A DNA stretch of 12,605 bases from Porticoccaceae bacterium (GTDB taxonomy: Bacteria > Pseudomonadota > Gammaproteobacteria > Pseudomonadales > Porticoccaceae). The first letter of the stretch is position 1, and every line of letters begins with the position of its first letter. A program made the translations under genes and the position numbers. A model generated the notes under the pieces. That model saw only the letters and a program-made list of their open reading frames with translations, was not told where the DNA came from and did no database searches. Positions 6,247-12,605 of the stretch are shown here, one piece after another. Where the stretch lies: assembly GCA_003491845.1 (NCBI GenBank), contig DNBN01000284.1:904-13508 (forward strand), written 5' to 3'.

Positions 6247-7077
6247 CTAAGCCGCTGAAAGCGGTGTTCCGGCTAAGGTAATCCGATGCATTAACCTAGC
6301 TTGCCCTTGGTAGTCGTTGTTGGCTTGATGCCAGGTACATCTATTGTCCCAAAAAGTGACTGATCCGGGCAACCAATTAAAGCTGCAAGTAAATTGCGGT
6401 TGGGTGACGTGGGCATAGAGTTCATCTAAGAGTCTTCGGCTTTCATTAAAGTCCCAACCCTCAAAGGTAATTGTATGGCCTGGATTAATATAGAGTGCTT
6501 TTCTGCCACTCTCCGGATGGTTAATAACCACGGGGTGCGTTGCATCCCCAACTCTGTCCATTCCGCCGAGCTGCTCAGCAAGATCGGTCATTCGATAAAG
6601 GCCATTTTCACCGTAAAGGTGGGTATTTGAATGCACCGCTCTTAACGATGAAATAGTTTTTTTAAGTTCTGGTGTGAGGGCGTCGTAGGCGGCATAGAGA
6701 TTAGCAAATTGTGTGTCACCACCAGTCTTTGGTAGTGTTCTTGCTACTAAAATCGATCCCATGGCTGGTATTTCATCATAAGAATGGTCTGAGTGCCAGC
6801 CGCCGCCAATGTTGGTTTGCTGTGTCTTTTCTTTACGGACTTCAGCGATTTGAGGATGATGTTCGATCGTTTTAAAGAATTTATTTATAACAATTTTTCC
6901 ATAGCGTTGCGCAAACTCAAGATGCTGCTTTGGACTTAGGTTTTGGTCTCGAAAAAATAACACACCGTAGGTTGAAAAAGCCAAGCGCAAATCGATCAAT
7001 TGATCGCTAGTGATTGACGCCAGCTGGATACCACTGACGATTCCACCACAGCCTGATGAGTAAGGAGCGACATGCAT
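6247..7077 (-). CDS. TauD/TfdA family Fe(II)/2-oxoglutarate dioxygenase
   Basis: A 276-residue dioxygenase, close to the length of E. coli TauD. The iron facial triad is complete: His95 and Asp97 in GGGWHSDHSY, and His250 in WDNRCTWHQAN. Thr122 in KTGGDTQFAN, and Arg261 eleven residues after the distal His, match the 2-oxoglutarate-binding residues of TauD. Such enzymes use oxygen and 2-oxoglutarate to hydroxylate substrates such as taurine, alkyl sulfates or aryloxy acids, giving succinate and CO2. The substrate is not predictable; no taurine or sulfonate transport genes are nearby. An AAAGGA ribosome site lies 9 nt before the ATG. It starts 18 nt after gatB and is followed at 4 nt by the acetyltransferase gene. 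Confidence 0.93.
   Translation of the reverse strand: MHVAPYSSGCGGIVSGIQLASITSDQLIDLRLAFSTYGVLFFRDQNLSPKQHLEFAQRYGKIVINKFFKTIEHHPQIAEVRKEKTQQTNIGGGWHSDHSYDEIPAMGSILVARTLPKTGGDTQFANLYAAYDALTPELKKTISSLRAVHSNTHLYGENGLYRMTDLAEQLGGMDRVGDATHPVVINHPESGRKALYINPGHTITFEGWDFNESRRLLDELYAHVTQPQFTCSFNWLPGSVTFWDNRCTWHQANNDYQGQARLMHRITLAGTPLSAA
6252..6264 (-). other. Small hairpin at the end of the dioxygenase gene
   Basis: CCGCT and AGCGG pair around a 3-nt loop within the last codons of the dioxygenase gene, 10 nt before the acetyltransferase start. It lacks a T-run, so it is not a terminator. It may affect coupling to the downstream start, or be chance. Confidence 0.25.
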
Positions 7078-7095
7078 ACTATTCAGTCCTTTATT

Positions 7096-8553
7096 CTATA
7101 AAAGTTTATTCAGTTTACTAAGCAATATCTTATTTACCTGTTGGGGGTTTGCCTGACCTTTGGAGGCTTTCATAATTTGTCCCATAAAACCGCCCAGTTT
7201 TTTCTTTCGTTTACTTTCATCAGTAGCAATAAAATCGTCGACCATGCTAGGATTCGCCTGGAGAACATCACTAACAATTTGTTCAAGGGCGCCACTGTCA
7301 GATACCTGTTTTAATCCTTTAGCTTCAATTATCAGGTCGGCGTTTCCTTCTCCTTGCCACATTGCATCAAAGACTACTTTAGCCATTTTCCCAGAAATAC
7401 TGTTGTCAGCAATACGAGTAATCATTCCAGCAAGTTGATCAGCGGTTACGGGGCTACTGGAAAAATTAAGATTAGCACCATTTAGCGCAGCACTAAGTTC
7501 TCCCATAGTCCAATTAGCGGCGAGCTTAGGATTTTTAGATAAAGTTGCTGCAGTCTCGAAAAATGCAGCCATGGATGAATCTGAGGCTATTAATTTGGCA
7601 TCATAATCAGATAGTTTATATTCGCTAACAAATCTTTTCTGTCGTATATCGGGCAATTCGGGAAGGGAGGCTCTCAATATATTGATCTCCTCATCACTGA
7701 CTAACACGGGCAATAGGTCAGGGCAGGGGAAGTAACGGTAATCGTTAGCTTCCTCTTTACTCCGCATGGATTTGGCAATTTTAGTATCGCCGTTATAAAG
7801 TCGTGTTTCCTGCGTAATAGACCCGCCATCCTCGAGTATATCAATTTGACGTTCAACTTCTTTGGCAATAGCTTCTTCCATAAATTTAAACGAGTTGAGA
7901 TTCTTAGTTTCCGTCCGAGTTCCCAGCACTGAGCTGCCAGCGGGACGTACTGAAACGTTCACATCAAAACGCATGCTTCCTTGGCTCATCTCGCCGTCAC
8001 AAATGCCAATAGATGTGACTATGCTATGGAGTTTTTTGGCAAAAGCTACGGCTTCATATGCGTTGCTAATATCTGGTTCAGAGACAATTTCAATTAATGG
8101 AGTTCCCGCGCGATTAAGGTCTACCCCCGAGGTGCCGTGGGGCAGGTCGCCATCATGAATTGATTTCCCAGCGTCTTCTTCAAGGTGAGCATGATGAATA
8201 CGAATCGCTTTATCACTGCCATCAGCACCCTCAATGGTGACGATGCCTGGTCCCACAATAGGTTTATCTAGTTGGGTGGTTTGGTAGCCTTTAGGCAAAT
8301 CCGGGTAAAAATAATTTTTTCTTTCAAATACAGAGTTCTGACAGATCTCTGCATCGATTGCCAAGCCGAACATGATGGCATAATTTACTGCCTGTTTATT
8401 AAGGACAGGAAGGGTGCCTGGCATAGCTAAGTCAATAGCGCAGGCCTGACTATTTGGTTCTGCTCCAAAGGCAGTACTTGCACCTGAAAAAATTTTGGTT
8501 TTAGTGGCGAGTTGAACATGTACTTCAAGACCGATCACGGTTTCCCACTTCAT
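7096..8553 (-). CDS. gatB: Asp-tRNA(Asn)/Glu-tRNA(Gln) amidotransferase subunit B
   Basis: Subunit B of the GatCAB complex binds mischarged Glu-tRNA(Gln) or Asp-tRNA(Asn) and activates the carboxylate with ATP, before ammonia from GatA amidates it. The 485 residues carry the family blocks in order: [13 protein letters not shown] (3-15), [11 protein letters not shown] (81-91), HLEEDAGK (123-130), [17 protein letters not shown] (145-161), [10 protein letters not shown] (192-201), KNLNSF (217-222) and [10 protein letters not shown] (271-280). The C-terminal part (about 290-485) is the tRNA-contacting helical and YqeY-like region, ending [20 protein letters not shown]. Its ATG overlaps the gatA stop by 4 nt (ATGA). 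One oddity is Cys277 in RYFPCPD, where an acidic residue is usual in the family as remembered. Probably complete and functional. Confidence 0.97.
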   Translation of the reverse strand: MKWETVIGLEVHVQLATKTKIFSGASTAFGAEPNSQACAIDLAMPGTLPVLNKQAVNYAIMFGLAIDAEICQNSVFERKNYFYPDLPKGYQTTQLDKPIVGPGIVTIEGADGSDKAIRIHHAHLEEDAGKSIHDGDLPHGTSGVDLNRAGTPLIEIVSEPDISNAYEAVAFAKKLHSIVTSIGICDGEMSQGSMRFDVNVSVRPAGSSVLGTRTETKNLNSFKFMEEAIAKEVERQIDILEDGGSITQETRLYNGDTKIAKSMRSKEEANDYRYFPCPDLLPVLVSDEEINILRASLPELPDIRQKRFVSEYKLSDYDAKLIASDSSMAAFFETAATLSKNPKLAANWTMGELSAALNGANLNFSSSPVTADQLAGMITRIADNSISGKMAKVVFDAMWQGEGNADLIIEAKGLKQVSDSGALEQIVSDVLQANPSMVDDFIATDESKRKKKLGGFMGQIMKASKGQANPQQVNKILLSKLNKLL

Positions 8554-10004
8554 AACGAGCCCTCCGGCGCTTGCTTGTGCCAGTCGGTTGATTGCTGAAA
8601 CTGATGAGCTGCGTTTAAGATTTTAGCTTCGTCAAAGTAGTTGCCAATAATTTGTAGTCCCACAGGTTTTTCCTCTACAAATCCGCAGGGTATTGACATG
8701 CCAGGTAGGCCGGCAAGATTGGTTGCAATGGTATAAATATCCTCTAGATACATAGCGACAGGGTCATCCCCTTTTGAACCAAATTTAAAGGCCGGTGATG
8801 GACAGGTAGGGCCCATAATCAGATCTACAGATTTGAACGCATCGTCGAAGTCTTGTTGAATGAGCTGACGAACTTGCTGAGCTTTGCCGTAGTAAGCCTC
8901 GTAGTAGCCCGCGGATAAGCAGTAGGTTCCAATCAAGATGCGACGTTGTACTTCCTCTCCAAATCCCTCTTGGCGAGTTCGGCAGTACATGTCTTGCAAA
9001 TCTTTTGGATCATCGCATCTGTAGCCATATTTAACGCCGTCAAAACGAGATAAATTAGCTGAGGCTTCAGCAGGCGCGATAACATAGTATGCAGGAACTG
9101 AAAGATGAGAAGATGGAAGGCTGATATCGACCAATTCGGCGCCTTGACCTTCTAAGTTAGCCAAGGCTTTTTTTACCGCTTGTTCAGTTCCAGGGTGGAG
9201 TCCCTCCGAAAAATACTCTCGCGGGATACCTATACGCAGTCCTTTGATGGGGTTGTTTAGGGATGCACAGTAATTTGGTACTAGTTTGTCTACTGAGGTA
9301 GAATCTTTATCATCGAAGCTAGCCATAGAGTTTAGTAATATCGCGCAATCTTCTGCGGTCCTAGCCATTGGACCTGCCTGATCTAAACTTGAGGCAAAGG
9401 CTATCATGCCCCAACGAGAAACGCGTCCATAGGTAGGTTTAAGCCCACTGATACCGCACAGAGCTGCAGGTTGACGTATAGAACCACCAGTGTCCGTGGC
9501 AGTGGCACCAGGAGCAAGTCGAGCAGCGATGGCTGCAGCTGAACCGCCTGATGATCCTCCTGGAACGCAATCTAATGCCCAGGGGTTTTTTACCGGACCA
9601 TAGAAACTAGTTTCATTAGATGACCCCATGGCGAACTCATCCATATTAGTTTTGCCAAGCATCACTGCGCCATCCCGTACAAAGTTGTCTACCACGGTGG
9701 CATTATACGGCGGGACAAAATTATCTAGCATTTTCGATCCGCAACTAGTTCTAACACCGTCGGTACAGAAAATGTCTTTATGCAGAATGGGAACGCCACA
9801 CATTGCTGGTGCATTACCGCCTGCTAATCGCTCGTCGGCTTTCGCAGCCGCGGCTAATGCTTGTTCAGCAGTCACTGTGATGACGGCATTAAATTGTGCA
9901 TTGAGCTGACTTATTCGTGCTAAAAAATGCTCTGTTAGCTCAACACTTGAAAATGTTTTTTTCTGCAGGCCTTCAATCAACTCTGCAATTGTTTTATTGT
10001 GCAT
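8550..10004 (-). CDS. gatA: Asp-tRNA(Asn)/Glu-tRNA(Gln) amidotransferase subunit A
   Basis: Subunit A of GatCAB is the glutaminase half, releasing ammonia from glutamine and channelling it to GatB. At 484 residues it is full length. The amidase-signature catalytic triad is intact: Lys76 in ILHKDIF, the cis-Ser151 in [10 protein letters not shown], and the nucleophile Ser175 in [11 protein letters not shown], with the same spacing as the Lys79/Ser154/Ser178 triad of the Staphylococcus aureus enzyme. [14 protein letters not shown] (118-131) is another family signature. It starts 11 nt after gatC with a GGA ribosome site and overlaps gatB by 4 nt, so the three subunits are probably made in step. 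Confidence 0.98.
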   Translation of the reverse strand: MHNKTIAELIEGLQKKTFSSVELTEHFLARISQLNAQFNAVITVTAEQALAAAAKADERLAGGNAPAMCGVPILHKDIFCTDGVRTSCGSKMLDNFVPPYNATVVDNFVRDGAVMLGKTNMDEFAMGSSNETSFYGPVKNPWALDCVPGGSSGGSAAAIAARLAPGATATDTGGSIRQPAALCGISGLKPTYGRVSRWGMIAFASSLDQAGPMARTAEDCAILLNSMASFDDKDSTSVDKLVPNYCASLNNPIKGLRIGIPREYFSEGLHPGTEQAVKKALANLEGQGAELVDISLPSSHLSVPAYYVIAPAEASANLSRFDGVKYGYRCDDPKDLQDMYCRTRQEGFGEEVQRRILIGTYCLSAGYYEAYYGKAQQVRQLIQQDFDDAFKSVDLIMGPTCPSPAFKFGSKGDDPVAMYLEDIYTIATNLAGLPGMSIPCGFVEEKPVGLQIIGNYFDEAKILNAAHQFQQSTDWHKQAPEGSL

Positions 10005-10015
10005 TTTTAATCCGT

Positions 10016-10303
10016 TTACTCAATCATTTTTGGAACGCTAAAGAGTTCATTGTGGGTTTCCGGAGCGATCGCTTGAAAAGACTCACGCTGAGATGATTCA
10101 GTAACCTGATCCTCACGCAGTCTTTGTGCATTATGGAATGGTCTTTCCATGCCGGTTACAGAGCTGGTATCTGCAGTTTGCAATTGATCTACCAGTGATA
10201 AAACACTGCTTAGACGCTCAGTGACTTCCGCGATGGTTTTGTCATCGATAGAGAGTCTTGAGAGCGTCGCTAATTTCTCAATTTCTTGTCGTTCAATGGT
10301 CAT
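10016..10303 (-). CDS. gatC: Asp-tRNA(Asn)/Glu-tRNA(Gln) amidotransferase subunit C
   Basis: A 95-residue subunit that wraps around the GatA-GatB interface and stabilises the complex. It begins with the usual [13 protein letters not shown] and continues with [17 protein letters not shown], then MERPF (about 52-56), LREDQVTES (62-70) and the C-terminal FSVPKMIE. Order and spacing with gatA and gatB are the standard gatCAB arrangement. An ACAGG ribosome site lies 8 nt before the ATG. It is the first gene of the minus-strand unit and is divergent from mreB. Confidence 0.96.
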   Translation of the reverse strand: MTIERQEIEKLATLSRLSIDDKTIAEVTERLSSVLSLVDQLQTADTSSVTGMERPFHNAQRLREDQVTESSQRESFQAIAPETHNELFSVPKMIE

Positions 10304-10348
10304 ATTTTAACCTGTCTGAAATCTCAATAAATGGTTACAGATATTTTT

Positions 10349-10379
10349 GACGGAGGACCGTCTTCCGAGGGGCTACGGT
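10349..10379 (-). promoter_or_regulatory. Two mutually exclusive stems in the gatC upstream region
   Basis: GACGG (10349-10353) pairs with CCGTC (10358-10362) around a 4-nt loop. ACCGT (10357-10361) pairs with ACGGT (10375-10379). The two stems share bases and cannot form together. If the gatCAB transcript starts upstream of 10380 this could be a two-state leader. Both stems are only 5 bp, so chance is a real alternative. Confidence 0.25.
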
Positions 10380-10442
10380 ACCACAAAAAATCCTATGAGT
10401 TTAAGTAGAACCCCCACCTGTAGGAGGAATTTATCATCTTAA

Positions 10443-10451
10443 TGGTATAAT
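10443..10451 (+). promoter_or_regulatory. Extended -10 promoter for mreB
   Basis: TGGTATAAT is a perfect extended -10 (TGn plus consensus TATAAT). No good -35 is seen at 17 nt, where GGAGGA lies, but extended -10 promoters can work without one. Transcription would start near 10458, giving an mreB leader of about 175 nt. Confidence 0.6.
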
Positions 10452-10515
10452 TTACGGAAATTGCACATAGATGTAGCCAGTTTTGTATTAGATCGGCTAA
10501 ACTCTCCGCGCTGAG

Positions 10516-10551
10516 GGAATAAAACGCTGACTATCGCGGACTCTTTATTCC
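10516..10551 (+). promoter_or_regulatory. mreB leader stem-loop 1
   Basis: GGAATAAA (10516-10523) and TTTATTCC (10544-10551) form a perfect 8-bp stem. Inside it CGC (10525-10527) can pair with GCG (10536-10538). It lies within the predicted mreB leader, about 80 nt before the start codon. No T-run follows, so it is not a simple terminator. Confidence 0.5.
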
Positions 10552-10557
10552 AACAAC

Positions 10558-10588
10558 AATGCGTAAATCTAGTGGTGGATTGCGCATT
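10558..10588 (+). promoter_or_regulatory. mreB leader stem-loop 2
   Basis: AATGCG (10558-10563) pairs with CGCATT (10583-10588). After a small bulge, AATC (10566-10569) pairs with GATT (10578-10581), leaving an 8-nt loop. It follows the first stem-loop by 6 nt and ends 45 nt before the mreB ATG, leaving the AGGA ribosome site free. Confidence 0.5.
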
Positions 10589-10633
10589 CTCGGTACGATG
10601 AGTTAGTTATGTCAGGCTTTAGGAATTCAGAAA

Positions 10634-11680
10634 ATGCTTAAGCAAATGGTTAAAAGAATAAGAGGCGTGTTCTCTAGCGATTTATCGATTGATTTGGGTA
10701 CGGCGAATACGCTCATTTATGTTCGTGAAAAAGGAATTGTTTTAAATGAACCTTCCGTTGTGGCGATCCGTCATTACATGGGGCAGAAAATTGTTGATGC
10801 CGTAGGAAATGACGCAAAGCGTATGCTTGGCAGAACACCTGGGGACATCACGGCTATAAGACCTCTCAAAGATGGTGTTATAGCTGATTTCCAGGTAACC
10901 GAGAAAATGCTTTTGCATTTCATCAAAAAAGTTCATGACGACAGTTTCTTTCCGCCAAGTCCTAGGGTGCTCATTTGTGTTCCCTGTATGGCGACTGAGG
11001 TTGAGAGGCGCGCTATTGAAGAGGCAGCGTATCAGGCGGGAGCACGGGAAGTACACTTGATTGAAGAGCCAAGAGCCGCGGCTATAGGTGCAGGGTTACC
11101 CGTTGATGAGGCTATTGGTTCTATGGTGGTTGACATAGGTGGTGGTACGACTGAAATTGCTATCCTGTCGTTGAATGGTGTGGTGTTTGCTGATTCTGTG
11201 CGTATTGGCGGCGATCGATTTGACGAAGCTATTGTAAACTTTGTTAGGCGCGAGTATGGCAGTGTGATTGGCGATACCACTGCTGAGCGAATTAAAATGG
11301 AAATTGGTGGTGCTTATCTAGCCAAAGAAGTTCGTGAGATTGAAGTCAGAGGACGTAATTTAGCGGAGGGTGTTCCTAAGAGGTTCACACTCACTAGTGA
11401 TGAGATACTTGGGGCATTGCAAGAGCCTCTTGTTGGTATTGTACAAGCAGTAAAGCGTGTTCTAGAGCAGTCGCCGCCTGAATTGGCATCTGATATAGCT
11501 GAGGCAGGCATTGTTCTTACTGGGGGTGGTGCGCTGCTTAAAGATTTAGATAAGTTGCTATCAAGTGAAACAGGATTGCCAGTAATTGTTGCTGATGAGC
11601 CTTTGACCTGCGTTGCCCGAGGCGGTGGGGAGTTTTTAGATATGATGGACAAAGCTAAGCTCAATAAGATGACATTCTAG
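10634..11680 (+). CDS. mreB: Rod shape-determining protein MreB
   Basis: A bacterial actin that polymerises with ATP under the inner membrane and guides lateral cell-wall synthesis with MreC, MreD, RodA and PBP2. The 348 residues contain the actin-fold nucleotide motifs: phosphate 1 [13 protein letters not shown] (18-30), phosphate 2 [14 protein letters not shown] (165-178), and the adenosine motif [16 protein letters not shown] late in the protein. The N-terminal [16 protein letters not shown] is a likely amphipathic membrane anchor. The start at 10634 has an AGGA site 9 nt upstream; the next ATG, four codons later, has no comparable site. Arg147 in [11 protein letters not shown] is unusual, since Met is the residue remembered there in E. 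coli and Pseudomonas. mreC follows after 85 nt. Confidence 0.98.
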   Translation: MLKQMVKRIRGVFSSDLSIDLGTANTLIYVREKGIVLNEPSVVAIRHYMGQKIVDAVGNDAKRMLGRTPGDITAIRPLKDGVIADFQVTEKMLLHFIKKVHDDSFFPPSPRVLICVPCMATEVERRAIEEAAYQAGAREVHLIEEPRAAAIGAGLPVDEAIGSMVVDIGGGTTEIAILSLNGVVFADSVRIGGDRFDEAIVNFVRREYGSVIGDTTAERIKMEIGGAYLAKEVREIEVRGRNLAEGVPKRFTLTSDEILGALQEPLVGIVQAVKRVLEQSPPELASDIAEAGIVLTGGGALLKDLDKLLSSETGLPVIVADEPLTCVARGGGEFLDMMDKAKLNKMTF

Positions 11681-11765
11681 GCCGTAGATGGATACTTACT
11701 GATGCGATTTACGTTAATTTTGGGGTATAGCTATCAGTAAAATTTTCGTTAAAGTTTCTTTCATC

Positions 11766-12581
11766 GTGCGACGTCTGCTGTTTGTAGTGATGATTTCATT
11801 TGGACTAATGGCTGCCAACAGTTATACCCAGTGGTTCAAACCCATTAATGATGTTTTTGAAACTATAATACTCCCTATTCATTGGGTAGCAAATATACCA
11901 GCTAGAGTGAGTCGATGGAGCTCCTTTAGGGTAGCTGATAGTGCAGACTTGCAAATGGAAAATACCCGTCTTGCGCAAGAAAATTTGATTCATCGAGGCC
12001 AGATTCAGCGGATGGCAGACTTAGCAGCTGAAAACCTTAGATTGCGCCTTTTACTCAATGCAACAGAATTATTTTTGGATAGTGTTTTAGTCACCGAGGT
12101 AATTGGTGTGTCACCAACGCCAAGGCGTCATACGCTGGTTATTGATCGAGGTAGCGAAGATGGTGCTTATGTTGGCCAGCCGTTACTTGATGCTGAGGGT
12201 TTAATGGGGCAAATCATATCTGTGTATGACAGTCACAGTATTGCTTTGTTGATAACTGATAGTTCTCATGCTATTCCAGTTCAGGTTTTAAGAAATGGGT
12301 TGAGGTCTATTGCCGAGGGCACTTCAAATTATAATCGACTACGTCTGAGGTTTATTTCTTCTACAGCAGATATAAGAGCTGGCGATAGTCTCGTTAGCTC
12401 CGGCTTGGGTGAGCGTTTTCCTCCCGGTTACCCTGTGGGTAAAGTTATCGCTGTAACTCAGGTCCTCGGAGCCAATTTTGTTGATGTCGAGGTGGAACCT
12501 ACCGCTCAAATTGATCGAAGCAAACACCTGCTTTTAGTCTTTACACTAGACGATGTCGGTGTCCCAGGTTCTTTACAGTGA
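11766..12581 (+). CDS. mreC: Rod shape-determining protein MreC
   Basis: An inner-membrane, mainly periplasmic scaffold linking MreB filaments to PBP2 and RodA. From the GTG at 11766 it has 271 residues: a transmembrane helix (about 3-18), a coiled coil (about 60-100, ENTRLAQENLIHRGQIQRMADLAAENLRLRLLL), then the double beta-barrel MreC domain, including VIGVSPTPRRHTLVIDRGSEDG and GQIISVYDSHSIALLITD. The start is uncertain. The frame stays open 16 codons upstream and that stretch (SKIFVKVSFIV) continues the family's usual IKPLF-type N-terminus, yet it has no ATG, GTG or TTG. The GTG has only a weak ribosome site. The gene end overlaps a probable mreD start by GTGA. Confidence 0.93.
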   Translation: MRRLLFVVMISFGLMAANSYTQWFKPINDVFETIILPIHWVANIPARVSRWSSFRVADSADLQMENTRLAQENLIHRGQIQRMADLAAENLRLRLLLNATELFLDSVLVTEVIGVSPTPRRHTLVIDRGSEDGAYVGQPLLDAEGLMGQIISVYDSHSIALLITDSSHAIPVQVLRNGLRSIAEGTSNYNRLRLRFISSTADIRAGDSLVSSGLGERFPPGYPVGKVIAVTQVLGANFVDVEVEPTAQIDRSKHLLLVFTLDDVGVPGSLQ

Positions 12582-12605
12582 AATATTCTGGGATAACCCC
12601 GGCTT
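12578..12605 (+). CDS. mreD: Probable mreD, first codons only
   Basis: A GTG at 12578 overlaps the mreC stop (GTGA) and opens a frame that runs to the window edge, reading MKYSGITPA. mreD normally follows mreC directly and encodes a polytopic membrane partner in the elongasome. Nine residues are too few to show homology, so the call rests on position and the coupled start. Confidence 0.5.

Larger units (their letters stand above)
10304..10633. other. Divergent gatC-mreB regulatory region
   Basis: This 330-nt gap separates gatC (leftward) from mreB (rightward) and must hold promoters for both. Visible parts are overlapping stem sequences at 10349-10379 near gatC, an extended -10 for mreB at 10443-10451, and two tandem stem-loops in the mreB leader at 10516-10588. 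No clear sigma70 pair facing gatC was found. No protein gene is supported in it. Confidence 0.8.

Noticed and set aside
10559..10606. A 15-residue leader peptide frame (MRKSSGGLRILGTMS) upstream of mreB
   Set aside because: There is no ribosome site before its ATG, no run of one amino acid as in attenuation peptides, and the codons coincide with the second stem-loop, which explains their pattern better.
1..12605. Defence island, CRISPR array, insertion sequence, prophage, tRNA or attachment site
   Set aside because: No spaced direct repeats, transposase, integrase or tRNA-like cloverleaf was recognised. Base composition looks even and nearly all space is filled by ordinary chromosomal genes.

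Overview
The window looks like ordinary chromosome from a free-living, probably aquatic, gammaproteobacterium of moderate GC content. The reasons are a divergent gatCAB / mreBC arrangement, a MreB and a quinone-linked D-lactate dehydrogenase (Dld) that match gammaproteobacterial family sequences as remembered, and use of the GatCAB amidotransferase, which Escherichia coli lacks. The species cannot be named from sequence alone. No phage, transposon, CRISPR array, tRNA or rRNA was seen.

Layout. A divergent regulatory region (10304-10633) splits the window. To its right, on the plus strand, lie mreB, mreC and the first codons of a probable mreD, which are the rod-shape and cell-wall elongation genes. 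mreB has a leader of about 175 nt with two tandem stem-loops behind a good extended -10 promoter. To its left, on the minus strand, runs a tightly packed seven-gene unit: gatC, gatA, gatB, a TauD/TfdA-type Fe(II)/2-oxoglutarate dioxygenase, a GNAT acetyltransferase, a 47-residue DUF2256 zinc-ribbon protein and a bacterial renalase-like FAD oxidoreductase. Gaps in this unit run from -4 to +18 nt, so transamidation genes appear to share a transcript with accessory metabolic and repair genes.

After a 209-nt gap with a terminator-like hairpin, a second minus-strand group follows: a DJ-1/PfpI protein resembling plant DJ-1D glyoxalases, a ribbon-helix-helix protein, dld, a DUF2721 membrane protein, then (after 116 nt) a PhnA-family zinc-ribbon protein overlapping by one base the start of a class II aldolase/adducin gene cut by the window edge.

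Functional reading. The most coherent idea is a short carbonyl-detoxification route. The DJ-1-type enzyme would convert methylglyoxal or glyoxal to a hydroxy acid, and Dld would oxidise D-lactate to pyruvate into the quinone pool, with the RHH protein between them as candidate regulator. The DUF2256-renalase pair suggests repair of damaged nicotinamide cofactors. No clearly new defence or mobile system was found; the second-look items are gene linkages, leader structures and start-site problems.
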